Shown in pieces: positions 1-8,121 of a DNA stretch of 64,000 bases. Origin of the DNA: Nakamurella leprariae (lineage in GTDB: Bacteria > Actinomycetota > Actinomycetes > Mycobacteriales > Nakamurellaceae); the NCBI RefSeq assembly GCF_016918035.1, contig NZ_JAERWK010000003.1, positions 124,001 to 188,000 on the forward strand, read 5' to 3'. The position numbers and the translations under genes are program-made. The notes under the pieces were generated by a model. It was not told where the DNA came from and ran no database searches. It was given only the letters and a program-made list of their open reading frames with translations. Positions within the stretch are counted from its first letter, which is position 1, and each line of letters begins with the position of its first letter.

Positions 1-973
1 GCACCGCGATGCCCACCACCGGGTGCGGCTGGTACGGCTGTTCCAGACGCTCGACCTCGTCCGCCGTCAACTCGATCGACAGCGCGGCCACCGCGTCGTC
101 GATGTGCGACTCGGCGGTCGCCCCGACGATCGGTGCGCTGACGCCGGGCCGGGAGGCGACCCAGGCCAACGCGATCTGCGCCCGGGGCACGTCGCGCTCG
201 TCGGCGATCGCGGCGACGGCGTCGACGATCACCCGGTCCTCGTCCAGGTAGAGCGTCGACCCGAACTCGTCGGTCTCCTGCCGGCGGCTGCCCTGCTCCC
301 AGTCCCGGGTCAGCCGGCCGCGGGCCATCGGGCTCCACGGGATCAGCCCGACTCCCTGGTCGAGGCACAGCGGGATCATCTCCCGCTCCTCCTCGCGGTA
401 GAGCAGGTTGTAGTGGTTCTGCATCGAGATGAACCGCGTCCAGCCGTTCGCCGCGGCCACGTACTGGGCCTTGGCGAACTCCCACGCCCACATCGAGGAG
501 GCGCCGATGTAGCGGACCTTGCCCGCCTTGACCACGTCGTGCAGCGCCTCCATCGTCTCCTCGATGGGGGTCTCGTGGTCCCAACGGTGGATCTGGTACA
601 GGTCGATGTAGTCGGTGCCCAACCGACGCAGGCTGTGATCCACCTCGGTCATGATGGCCTTGCGGGACTGCCCGGCACCGTTGGGACCCGGCCGCATCCG
701 GCCGTTGAGCTTGGTCGCGATCACCACGTCGTCCCGGGAGGCGAAGTCCCGCAGCGCGCGGCCCAGGTACTCCTCGCTGGTGCCATCGGAGTAGACGTTC
801 GCGGTGTCGAAGAAGTTGATGCCGGCGTCCAGCGCCCGCCGCAGGAACGGACGGCTGGTCTCCTCGTCGAGGCTCCACGGGTGGGGTCCGCGATCGGGTG
901 CGCCGTAGCTCATGCACCCCAGACAGATTCTGGACACCTGCAGACCGGACGATCCGAGCCGGACGTACTCCAC
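1..973 (-). CDS. Aldo/keto reductase (3' end off window)
   Basis: Oxidoreductase of the aldo/keto reductase superfamily, an NADPH-dependent TIM-barrel enzyme acting on carbonyls or alcohols in the cytoplasm; the substrate cannot be predicted. About 324 residues are visible. The gene runs off the left edge, but the last visible residues (EQPYQPHPVVG) match the usual C-terminus, so only a few residues should be missing. The catalytic tetrad is seen: Asp56 and Tyr61 in DTANVY, Lys88 in ATKL, His129 in YQIHRW. The GTG start at 973 is chosen because GAGGGAG lies six bases upstream and the N-terminus EYVRLGSSGLQVS is canonical. It is transcribed divergently from the VOC gene. Confidence 0.9.
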   Translation of the reverse strand, partial: MEYVRLGSSGLQVSRICLGCMSYGAPDRGPHPWSLDEETSRPFLRRALDAGINFFDTANVYSDGTSEEYLGRALRDFASRDDVVIATKLNGRMRPGPNGAGQSRKAIMTEVDHSLRRLGTDYIDLYQIHRWDHETPIEETMEALHDVVKAGKVRYIGASSMWAWEFAKAQYVAAANGWTRFISMQNHYNLLYREEEREMIPLCLDQGVGLIPWSPMARGRLTRDWEQGSRRQETDEFGSTLYLDEDRVIVDAVAAIADERDVPRAQIALAWVASRPGVSAPIVGATAESHIDDAVAALSIELTADEVERLEQPYQPHPVVGIAV

Positions 974-1285
974 GGCGATCTCCCTCGTTGGACGGACCTG
1001 CGCGCGGCGCGCGGCCGCCATCATCGTGCACCTGACCGTCCGGGCGGTCGTGCACCGGGGTGACCCGGACCGCACCCACGCCCAGGCGTCGGTCACCCGG
1101 GCGACAGCACGGTCGGCACCCGATCCGATGACTTCCGCAGGTCGCCCCGGTCGACCGATCGTCCGTGTCGTGCGAGGGGCACGCACGACATCCGCCCGCG
1201 CCACCGAGCGCCGGCTCCGGAGCACTGCCAGGCTTGCGTGACCGGCGATCCGCAGCTGTCCGACTGACCCGAGGAGCAGATCCCC
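974..1285. other. Divergent intergenic region
   Basis: 312 bases between the divergent aldo/keto reductase and VOC genes. It should hold both promoters. No convincing ORF is seen: those present have poor third-position bias and no ribosome binding site. The only clear structure is the perfect inverted repeat at 1166-1190, listed separately. Confidence 0.6.
1166..1190. promoter_or_regulatory. Perfect 9-bp inverted repeat, possible operator
   Basis: Left arm TGTCGTGCG (1166-1174) and right arm CGCACGACA (1182-1190) are perfectly complementary around a 7-base spacer. The centre lies about 100 bases upstream of the VOC start and 205 bases upstream of the aldo/keto reductase start. There is no T-tract, so an intrinsic terminator is unlikely. 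The size and dyad symmetry suit a dimeric regulator. The cognate regulator is unknown, and chance occurrence in GC-rich DNA remains possible. Confidence 0.4.
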
Positions 1286-1717
1286 ATGGCCGTGACCCTG
1301 AACCCCTACCTCAACTTCCGCGACAACGCCGCTGAGGCGCTCGCCTTCTACGCGAGTGTGTTCGGCGGGGAGCCGACCACCAGCAGCTTCGGTGACTACG
1401 GGATGGCCCAGGACCCCTCCGAGGCGAACAAGACCATGCACGGACAGCTGATCACGCCGAGGGGGCTCACCCTGATGGCGGCGGACACGCCGTCGACGAT
1501 GCCCTTCACCCCAGGCACCAACATCTCGGTGTCCCTCAGCGGCGGATCGGAGGACGACGCCGAGCTGCGCGGGTACTGGGACACGCTCACCGGCGAGGGC
1601 GGATCGGTCACCGTGCCGCTCGAGGTGGCACCGTGGGGCGACAGTTTCGGGATGTGCACCGACCGGTTCGGCATCGCGTGGCTGGTCAACATCGGCGGCG
1701 CCGGCCAGCCGCAGTGA
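1286..1717 (+). CDS. VOC-superfamily (PhnB/glyoxalase-like) protein
   Basis: A 143-residue vicinal-oxygen-chelate fold protein of the PhnB-like group, which includes glyoxalase, bleomycin-resistance and 3-demethylubiquinone methyltransferase-like members. Typical features are the N-terminal NPYLNFRDNAAEALAFYASVFGG, the central GLTLMAAD strand and the C-terminal GDSFGMCTDRFGIAWLVNI. Length is normal for the family. The ATG start is preceded by GAGGAG at a good distance. The ligand and reaction of this subgroup are not established, and the gene stands alone, so no substrate is proposed. Confidence 0.85.
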   Translation: MAVTLNPYLNFRDNAAEALAFYASVFGGEPTTSSFGDYGMAQDPSEANKTMHGQLITPRGLTLMAADTPSTMPFTPGTNISVSLSGGSEDDAELRGYWDTLTGEGGSVTVPLEVAPWGDSFGMCTDRFGIAWLVNIGGAGQPQ

Positions 1718-1723
1718 GGTGTT

Positions 1724-1760
1724 CCGGGGCGGCCGAGCACCCGCGCCCCGGCTGCCCCGG
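1724..1760. terminator. Stem-loop between convergent genes
   Basis: A 12-base stem (1724-1735 with 1749-1760, one G-T pair) and a 13-base loop lie exactly between the stop codons of the convergent VOC and methyltransferase genes. The position suits a bidirectional terminator, although no T-tract follows, as is common in high-GC actinobacteria. Confidence 0.5.
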
Positions 1761-1761
1761 A

Positions 1762-2445
1762 TCAGGCCGTGCGGATGGCCAGCAGGACCGCGTCCCGGAT
1801 GGTCAGCGCCGTACCGTGCGGGTCGGCGACCGTCTGCGCAGGGGCGTCGGCGACCTCGACGCGCCACTGCCCGTCGGTGGTGCACGGCAGCGACTCGGCC
1901 ATCTGCTCGGCCGTCGGGTACCAGCGCGCCGGGTCGAACCGACGGGCGGCAGGCACCTCGTCCGGGTGGTGGCCGACCACCAGCAGGCGACCGCCCACGC
2001 GCACGGCCCGGGTCAGCAGCCGGTGCAGGTCACGCTGCGCCGGCTCCGACAGGTGCAGGTACTGCACGGAGACCAGGTCGAACGCGGCGGCCGGCGGCGT
2101 CCAGCCCAGCACGTCCCGACACTGCCAGTCGATGTTCGGAAGCCCCTGCGCAGCCGCCTGTTCCGCGGCCCGCAGCAGGGCCACCGCCGAGATGTCGAGA
2201 CCGGTGACTCGCCAGCCGCGTGCTGCCAGCCAGAGTGCGTCGCCACCCTCCCCCGCGCCGACGTCAAGGGCGGAACCGGGCGACAACGCCGAGATGTGCT
2301 CCACCACACGCACGTTCGGGCGGCCGCTCCACAGCCGGCCAGCGGCGCCATAGCGCGCGTCCCAGTAGGCGGCGGTGGACGGGTCCGCGGTCGTGGCGAT
2401 CGACGCCACCGCCGGGCCCGAGCCGGAACTCGGATCGCTGGACAT
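1762..2445 (-). CDS. Class I SAM-dependent methyltransferase
   Basis: A 227-residue S-adenosylmethionine-dependent methyltransferase with a Rossmann-like fold. Motif I is LDVGAGEGGDALWLAARG, followed by VTGLDISAVAL (ribose-binding acidic residue) and the later motifs FDLVSVQYLHL and GGRLLVVGHH. It resembles the TehB/thiopurine-type small-molecule methyltransferases, but the substrate is unknown. The open frame extends further upstream; the ATG at 2445 is chosen because GGGAGG lies four to five bases before it and family homology begins soon after. It points the same way as the secretion locus, whose last gene ends 74 bases upstream. Confidence 0.85.
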   Translation of the reverse strand: MSSDPSSGSGPAVASIATTADPSTAAYWDARYGAAGRLWSGRPNVRVVEHISALSPGSALDVGAGEGGDALWLAARGWRVTGLDISAVALLRAAEQAAAQGLPNIDWQCRDVLGWTPPAAAFDLVSVQYLHLSEPAQRDLHRLLTRAVRVGGRLLVVGHHPDEVPAARRFDPARWYPTAEQMAESLPCTTDGQWRVEVADAPAQTVADPHGTALTIRDAVLLAIRTA

Positions 2446-2519
2446 GGAACCTCCCGACCTCGAACGGTGCGGTGATGGTAGGCCGCGTCGGGGGCACTGA
2501 CCCCGGGGACCGGTTCGAC

Positions 2520-4283
2520 TCATCGCAGTTCGGTGTTCGGGCCCGCCCACGAGCGGGCGAGGGACACCGCAGCGACCGTCGCCACGCCGTCCAGCACGCC
2601 CAGACGCAGTGCGTCGACCTGGAACGCGCCCGGCTCCGCCACCGAGGCGGGGGGCGCGCCCGTGTGATCCGGCTGCACGTTGACCGTCACGGACAGCGCC
2701 GTGCTCAGCGTCGATCCGATGGCTCCGAGCAAGGTGACCAGCGGCGCAGTGGCCGTGGCGAGCCCGGATCCAAGAGACGTCGTCGCAGCGGTGACGACCG
2801 GGGCGACCGCGCCGGCCACCGTCGTCACGAGACCTCGACGGACCGCCGAGTTCAGGGCGACGCCGGTGATGGTGTTCAGGATCGGATTGACCACTGCGCC
2901 GACCGCCGGAACCAGCAGCGACGTTCCCAGCGCCAGGTCGGCGTCGCCGCTGAGCACCGCGGCCAGCGTGTCGTCCAGAGTGAGGCGGAGGTTCGCCACG
3001 TCCGCAGCCCCGACCAGGGGAACACTGCCGCGGAGCCTGACGTCGACGGTCGCGGTCACCCGAGCGGCGGCGATCGCCGCACTCATGGCCTCGCCCAATT
3101 GCCGGGTCCTGGTGTCGAGCAGCGCGCCGACCCGGGCGGTCAACGCGTTGACCACCGGGGCATCGACGACCAGTTCGGTGTTCGGGGCCAGTCCGTTGAG
3201 GCCCTCCGGTCCGTTGAGCAATGCCGCGAGATCGACGCGGACGATGCCGGCCGGGAGATCGATCGACACCACCCCGTCGTCCATCGGTCGATCGAGCAGT
3301 GCGGTGACCGGCGCGAGGTCCACGGTGACGGTGGCGGCGGTACTCACCTGCCCCAGGCTCAGTGAGCCGATCGCACCGGTCAGTGCGCTGACCACGCCGT
3401 TGCGGAGCGTCCGGGAGATCAGCCCGGTCGGCCCGGCCAGGCCGGTCACGGCACCGGCGGTGGTGTCGATCGACGCACGTGCGGCGGTTCGGACCGCGGC
3501 GACCGTGGGCGAGTCGGTGACCACATCGAGGCCGGCCACCGCGTAGTCACGGTCGACGACCGGCGCCGAGCCGGGGTCGGCCGCGAGCGATTCGAGCGTT
3601 TCGCACCAGGCCAGCGCGGTGGACGACGCCACCGCGCCGACCTCCAGCCGGACATCCGCCACGGCCGCGGCTGCGGGCAGGAGCTCGCCGAGCGCCAAGG
3701 TCGCCGTGGTGGGCAGCGATTCGTCCGCTGCTGTCCTGGTCAGCCCGATCGCCCCCGAGTCCGACACCAGCCCGGCCGCGCCGGCCGATCGACCGGTGCT
3801 GTGCGCCTGCCCCCACTGGTTGTCGGCCCCAGCCTGACCGGCGAGAAGGCCGAACTGGAACGTGTCGCCCAGCTCGGCGTTCAAGGCTCCCAGCGCTTGC
3901 GCCTCGAGCGGGTTCGCATGGGTGTCCTCGGCCACGGCCGGTCGGTCGGGATCGGACTCCGAGCCGGTGCCGTCGTTGACGACGGTGATGCCCCGGAGGG
4001 CGGCAAGGGCGTCCAGATCCGTCCCGAGCAGGCGCCCGCTCAGCATCCGACCCCCGGCCTCGGTGCTGAACCGCCCGGGCGTGTCGCAGTCGCGCGGGAC
4101 GCGGACCGACATCGCCCCGTTGACCCACTCCGCGTCGGTCCATGCGGCCCGGGTGGGCCGGACCACCATCGAGGCGCCCACGACCAGGACGACCAGGACG
4201 ACCAGGACGACCAGGACGACGCGCCATCCCAGCTGGGTGGTCCCAGGCGCGAGCGATCTCGACGGACCGGCAGTGTGTCTCAT
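2520..4283 (-). CDS. Choice-of-anchor G-like exported protein with SipW-type signal
   Basis: A 587-residue predicted exported protein. The N-terminus has a valine/leucine core (residues 21-40) encoded by a 9-bp tandem repeat, followed by AAWTDAEW at 46-53, the SipW-cognate signature shared with the exported protein at 5882-6538. The mature part is rich in Ala, Val and Thr with repeated short segments. VDLAALLNGPEGLNGLAPNTEL resembles choice-of-anchor G family surface proteins. No C-terminal anchor is seen; the protein simply ends SWAGPNTELR, so it may be released or bound through a partner. The ATG at 4283 has only a weak GAGAG ahead of it and lies 13 bases after the upstream stop. Last gene of the four-gene locus; family assignment is moderate. 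Confidence 0.7.
   Translation of the reverse strand: MRHTAGPSRSLAPGTTQLGWRVVLVVLVVLVVLVVGASMVVRPTRAAWTDAEWVNGAMSVRVPRDCDTPGRFSTEAGGRMLSGRLLGTDLDALAALRGITVVNDGTGSESDPDRPAVAEDTHANPLEAQALGALNAELGDTFQFGLLAGQAGADNQWGQAHSTGRSAGAAGLVSDSGAIGLTRTAADESLPTTATLALGELLPAAAAVADVRLEVGAVASSTALAWCETLESLAADPGSAPVVDRDYAVAGLDVVTDSPTVAAVRTAARASIDTTAGAVTGLAGPTGLISRTLRNGVVSALTGAIGSLSLGQVSTAATVTVDLAPVTALLDRPMDDGVVSIDLPAGIVRVDLAALLNGPEGLNGLAPNTELVVDAPVVNALTARVGALLDTRTRQLGEAMSAAIAAARVTATVDVRLRGSVPLVGAADVANLRLTLDDTLAAVLSGDADLALGTSLLVPAVGAVVNPILNTITGVALNSAVRRGLVTTVAGAVAPVVTAATTSLGSGLATATAPLVTLLGAIGSTLSTALSVTVNVQPDHTGAPPASVAEPGAFQVDALRLGVLDGVATVAAVSLARSWAGPNTELR
4181..4220. repeat. 9-bp in-frame tandem repeat in a signal peptide
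   Basis: Four perfect copies of CGACCAGGA plus a 4-base partial copy. On the coding (minus) strand each unit encodes Val-Val-Leu, producing the hydrophobic core of the signal peptide of the 2520-4283 protein. Copy-number change would lengthen or shorten the core by three residues without breaking the frame. Confidence 0.9.
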
Positions 4284-4296
4284 GCTCTCGGGTCTC

Positions 4297-5229
4297 TCAT
4301 GCTCTCGGCCGCCACGCCCGACGCCTGGCCACCAGGGCGAGGACCACTCCGATCGCCACCGCACCGAGTCCCATGGCCAGATACCGGACCAGCTCGAATC
4401 CCGTCCAACTCAACCGACCGTCGGCACGTCCGCCCTGGCCCGGAGCGGTCACCGGCCCATCCGACCGGGCACCGCCGGTGACGGTCGACACGCCGTTCTC
4501 GTCGACGGATCCGGACCACCCGGACGGCCGGCCTGAGCGACCCGCCCCGCCGCCGTCCGACGGCAGGCTGGACGGATCGGGCGACCCGGTGTCCTGCGGA
4601 TCGTCTCCCTCCGCGGTGACCCGGATCGACAGGTCGAGCTTGCCCTCGTCAGGACGCTGGGCGCTGTCGCCGGGCAGATCCAGGACGAATGCGACGTACG
4701 CGGGCCGATCGGGCGCGACCGGGGGCAGGTCGACGCCGTCCTCACCGGTGTGTTCGGCCAACGACACCCGGCGGACCGCCTCGGTTCGGGCTCCCGGGCA
4801 AGCCGGCGTGGCGTTCAATCCGTCGACCGAGAGCCAGGGCTGGTCGCAGACCTCCAGGGTCAGGAAGTATCCGTCGTCGTCCACCGCACGCGAACCGCTG
4901 GCGTCCACTTCCATCTCCAGCGAGCCGATGTCCACCTCGTCCGACACACTGGCCCGGATCTGCCAACTGAACGACTGACCGGGCGACAGCGACGGGATGT
5001 CCAAGGGGTACAGCGATGAGCCCAGCATGAGCTCACCGTCCGCGCCCGTCTCCGGGATCGGGACGAACACCGCATCCGCTGCGGCCGGGTCCGCGATCCC
5101 CAGGGCGAGCGTCATCGTGATGGCCAGCGCTCCGGCGACGCGTCGTGTCCCGAAGGTGTTCCGTCGGTCGTCGGGACCGTCGTCGTCCGTGCCCGACGAA
5201 GCGCCGACGGGCTCGAACTCCGTGACCAT
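4297..5229 (-). CDS. Exported protein with LSWTG-TM-Arg C-terminal tail
   Basis: A 310-residue protein of unknown function in the SipW-like locus. An N-terminal segment ending ALAITMTLALGIADPAAADA looks like a signal peptide behind a charged 35-residue extension. The middle is a beta-rich, acidic ectodomain. The C-terminus has LSWTG (273-277), a hydrophobic helix of about 20 residues and RRRAWRPRA. This resembles the LAxTG-type sorting signals used by class E sortases in actinobacteria, although Ser replaces Ala and the usual Pro. The ATG at 5229 is chosen over an ATG six bases upstream because GAGAGG is correctly spaced only for it. The start overlaps the end of the signal peptidase frame by 118 bases. 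No sortase is encoded in the window. Confidence 0.7.
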   Translation of the reverse strand: MVTEFEPVGASSGTDDDGPDDRRNTFGTRRVAGALAITMTLALGIADPAAADAVFVPIPETGADGELMLGSSLYPLDIPSLSPGQSFSWQIRASVSDEVDIGSLEMEVDASGSRAVDDDGYFLTLEVCDQPWLSVDGLNATPACPGARTEAVRRVSLAEHTGEDGVDLPPVAPDRPAYVAFVLDLPGDSAQRPDEGKLDLSIRVTAEGDDPQDTGSPDPSSLPSDGGGAGRSGRPSGWSGSVDENGVSTVTGGARSDGPVTAPGQGGRADGRLSWTGFELVRYLAMGLGAVAIGVVLALVARRRAWRPRA

Positions 5230-5885
5230 GTCCATCCTCTCGTGGCGTTCCCACGGCTCTGCAGTCTCCGCCGCTGGTGTGGGCTGAGGTCGGACAACGG
5301 TCGCCGATCCCTGCCGTGGCCGTCCCGGGACCCCGACGTCCCGTTCGCCGCCGGGGTGGGCCAGAAGGTCCACGTCACCAGGCTCGTCACCAGCAACGAC
5401 AGGGTCAGCAGCACCCACGGAGCCCGGAGCCACATCACCCACCGACCGAGCTCGGGAACCGACCAGAGCACCCGACGGACCGAAGTGACCGGGTAGGTCA
5501 CCGGGTCCACCGATGGGTTGGCATCGCCCTTGAGCGTGAGCACTCGGTCCGAACTGCCGACTCCTTCGTCGATCTCGACGATCCGGTGGGTCACCGGCAG
5601 TCGGTACCGGTCGCGTTGGACCGTGACCACGTCACCGACCGCCAGCGACACGGCCGAGGTCTCCCGCACGACGGCCAACGCACCGGGGGGGATGGTCGGG
5701 CTCATCGATCCGGTCTTGAAGACGATCAGTGACAGGTGCATGGTCAGCGCCGCTGTCACCGCGACAAGACTGATCACCCCGAGCCCAGCCAGGACCGTCA
5801 GCAACACCCCACGGCATCGATCCGCCCACGACCGAGGCTGTGGTTCGGGTCGGCGGTCCCGCGACCGACCGCCGACCCTGGTCAC
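5112..5885 (-). CDS. SipW-like (S26B) signal peptidase I
   Basis: Membrane signal peptidase of the archaeal/SipW type, 257 residues. A transmembrane helix (about 26-50) precedes KTGSMSPT with the catalytic Ser60. The Lys of ordinary signal peptidases is replaced by His100 in PVTHRI, and Asp121 lies in KGDANPS, giving the Ser-His-Asp set known for SipW. A second helix follows near 162-185. The GTG start at 5885 overlaps the stop of the upstream exported-protein gene by four bases (GTGA), implying coupled translation. The frame runs 118 bases into the next gene; the tail beyond the second helix is low-complexity and may be longer than usual. It presumably cleaves the AAWTD-type precursors encoded beside it. 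Confidence 0.85.
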   Translation of the reverse strand: MTRVGGRSRDRRPEPQPRSWADRCRGVLLTVLAGLGVISLVAVTAALTMHLSLIVFKTGSMSPTIPPGALAVVRETSAVSLAVGDVVTVQRDRYRLPVTHRIVEIDEGVGSSDRVLTLKGDANPSVDPVTYPVTSVRRVLWSVPELGRWVMWLRAPWVLLTLSLLVTSLVTWTFWPTPAANGTSGSRDGHGRDRRPLSDLSPHQRRRLQSRGNATRGWTWSRSSSPSALRRARTTTVPTTDGTPSGHDASPERWPSR

Positions 5886-6538
5886 TCGACCGATTCCGCG
5901 GAGAACTCCCAGGCGGGCGCGATGGTGAGTCCCTGCAACGTGTTCGGCGCGTCGTCCGGCAAGGTGATCACGAAGCAGACGTCGACGACATTGCCCTGGT
6001 CGGCATCCAGCGCGATCGCATCGTCCGCCGAACCCGTGGCCAGTCCCGAATTGTCGGGCACCAGGGCGGTTCCACCGGCCAGATCCGCCGCCGAGCACTC
6101 GGCGGCGGTGAGTCCGGTGTACGCCGCGTAGGTGACGGCATCGAACAGCGCCTGATCGGAGCCGTTGAGCGCCGCCGGCTCGAGAGTCACGGTGCCGGCG
6201 TCGGAGCCGGCCTCCGTCTGCAGCTGCATCGGTGCGGTGATCACGTCGCCCGGGGTGATGGACGTGGCGCCCGGGGCGAACCGCAGCTGGCCCCCGGGTG
6301 TCGCCGATCGATCGGTGAATCCGACACCGTCGAAGACGTTCTGCTGGACATTGAACGTCGAGGTCCCCACGGTGTCGCCGTCACCCTGGCCTCCACCGAA
6401 GACCCACTCCGTGTCGGTCCACGCCGCCAGGGTCACGGCGGCACCGACGCCCAATGCCGCGCAGCCGGCGAGCACGGCACGGACCTTTCCGCGGCGCTGA
6501 CGACGCGTCGAGCGGGTGGCGTCCTGCACTTGAGTCAT
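5882..6538 (-). CDS. TasA-like exported protein with SipW-type signal peptide
   Basis: A 218-residue protein of the alternate signal-mediated exported type (RER_14450-like/TasA-like). Basic residues at the N-terminus (RRQRRGK) lead into a hydrophobic helix (about 18-38) and then AAWTDTEWVFGG, the signature of substrates cleaved by SipW-type peptidases. The mature domain is acidic and beta-rich, with two or three Cys. In Bacillus such proteins form extracellular fibres, but a structural role here is inference. The ATG at 6538 is chosen because GGAGG lies five bases upstream and the long open extension before it is basic and non-family. First gene of the locus; its stop overlaps the peptidase start. 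Confidence 0.8.
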   Translation of the reverse strand: MTQVQDATRSTRRQRRGKVRAVLAGCAALGVGAAVTLAAWTDTEWVFGGGQGDGDTVGTSTFNVQQNVFDGVGFTDRSATPGGQLRFAPGATSITPGDVITAPMQLQTEAGSDAGTVTLEPAALNGSDQALFDAVTYAAYTGLTAAECSAADLAGGTALVPDNSGLATGSADDAIALDADQGNVVDVCFVITLPDDAPNTLQGLTIAPAWEFSAESVE

Positions 6539-7052
6539 CTGGGCCTCCACCCAACGGGAAATGGTGCGGTGCTGCCGGTGCAACGACCGCCTGACACGAT
6601 TCCGGCCAGGATTCCGTCCGACCCTGCGGAATTCGATCGTGCTGATGTCGCTGAGGATCTCCACCGCTGTGCGAGCGGCGAGGACACCCGGTGGTACCGC
6701 GGCTCGTGAATTCCCCGGCGCCCTCGTGTGGAGCGGTGGTGAGGATCACGAGAAGGAAGTTACGGCCGCGCCTCGCGCCGGACCATTGCCGATCCGGGCG
6801 ATTCGACCGGCGCTCAGACCGGACGAACCGTCACTCTCGGTCCCGGTCGTCGTCGACCCACGTGGCGCGATTCGTCGTCTTGCCGGGCGCTCGACCGGCG
6901 CAGGTCGGCGGGACGCGCCGGAACGCTGCGGGCCGCGCGATGCTGGGGTCGCTCATCCGACCCATCGCGCACACTCCACCGTGTCATCTCCGAATGGGGC
7001 AGCCGAGCGGGGCAGCGGGACGTATGGTTCCGCCAGGGGACGCTGAACAGTC
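6539..7052. other. Divergent intergenic region, 514 bases
   Basis: Region between the SipW-like locus (leftward) and the AraC-family gene (rightward). It should carry the promoters of both. Base composition is slightly lower in GC and less codon-periodic than the flanks. The ORFs present have no ribosome binding site or family resemblance. I see no repeat or convincing operator. Confidence 0.6.
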
Positions 7053-8096
7053 ATGCGGCCGGCCCAGCTCTGGACGGGGACTGCCGTGGGTCAGCATCGA
7101 GACGATCAGCACGTCACGATCGACGAGAGCACCGCTCGTGTCGGTTCTTCCCCGCCGCACGGCGGTGTGGTCCCGCGTTGTACGACGAGCATCGTTGGCA
7201 AGGCCGGCCTCGACGCGTTCCGGCAGTCACACCGGATGCGTCTGAGTACCACCGATTCCGACCAGTACGTCGGCCACGGGACGTGGCTGGAGATCGACGG
7301 TACGGCGGTGCACATCTTCGATTCGACCCCGTTCACGCTGACGGTGCCCACTGGCGCGGTGTCCTCGCCGGCGACCTTGGCGCTGCACGTGTCCATGTCG
7401 TCGGCAGCGGTGATGCGTCAGGACGGCCGCCGAGCTCGCCGCCCACCGGGGGTGCCCACCGTGATCCGCCTCGACCGGCCCTTCACGCTGCACGCTGATG
7501 ATCCCGGACGCCACGTCGTCGTCAGCCGGCCGCTCGTCCATCTGGATGTGGCCGACGCCATGGTCGGGCAGATGATCGGTCGCCCGCTCCCCACCACCTC
7601 GGTGGTCCGCGCGGCCGTCAGTTTCCTCAGCGCCCTCACCGACGACCTGTCCGCCTCACTGCACCCGAGTCTCGAGTCCCATCTGGGACGGACGTTGGGC
7701 GAACTGTTGTCCGCGGTCGTGTGGGCGGGTCTCGAGCGGACTGCGCACGACTTCCGCGAGGAGCCCGGGAACCGGGAACGCGTGCGACAGTTCGTGCACG
7801 AGCGCCTGCACGATCCCGACCTGGACGTAGCCGTCATCGCGACCGGCCTGGGGATCAGCCGACGGTATGTCCATCGACTGTTCGAGGCGGAGGAGTTGAC
7901 CGTCTCGACCTACATCCGGTCGGCCCGATTGGACCAGGCCGCACGACTGCTCCGGGAGGACCGCCCGGATCTCCCACTCTCCGACATCGCCATGCGCGTC
8001 GGATTCCACGGCCGCGACCAGTTCTCGCGGGCGTTCCGCCTCCAGTACGGAACGACACCGCGGGACTACCGCGCCAGGTACGCGGGATCTCGTTGA
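7053..8096 (+). CDS. AraC-family transcriptional regulator
   Basis: A 347-residue transcription factor. The N-terminal two thirds resemble the AraC-binding-like domain (PF14525 type, as in ligand-sensing regulators with FTLTVPTGAV and HADDPGRHVVVSRPLVH). The C-terminal about 100 residues carry two helix-turn-helix units, with the diagnostic IAMRVGFHGRDQFSRAFR and YGTTPRDYRARY. The start is uncertain: ATG at 7053 lacks a strong ribosome binding site, while an in-frame GTG at 7086 has GGACGGGGA five bases upstream. It is divergent from the SipW-like locus and converges on the cation efflux gene. Which of these it regulates, if either, is not shown. Confidence 0.85.
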   Translation: MRPAQLWTGTAVGQHRDDQHVTIDESTARVGSSPPHGGVVPRCTTSIVGKAGLDAFRQSHRMRLSTTDSDQYVGHGTWLEIDGTAVHIFDSTPFTLTVPTGAVSSPATLALHVSMSSAAVMRQDGRRARRPPGVPTVIRLDRPFTLHADDPGRHVVVSRPLVHLDVADAMVGQMIGRPLPTTSVVRAAVSFLSALTDDLSASLHPSLESHLGRTLGELLSAVVWAGLERTAHDFREEPGNRERVRQFVHERLHDPDLDVAVIATGLGISRRYVHRLFEAEELTVSTYIRSARLDQAARLLREDRPDLPLSDIAMRVGFHGRDQFSRAFRLQYGTTPRDYRARYAGSR

Positions 8097-8121
8097 TCGC
8101 ACCGCCGAACACGGCGCGGCG

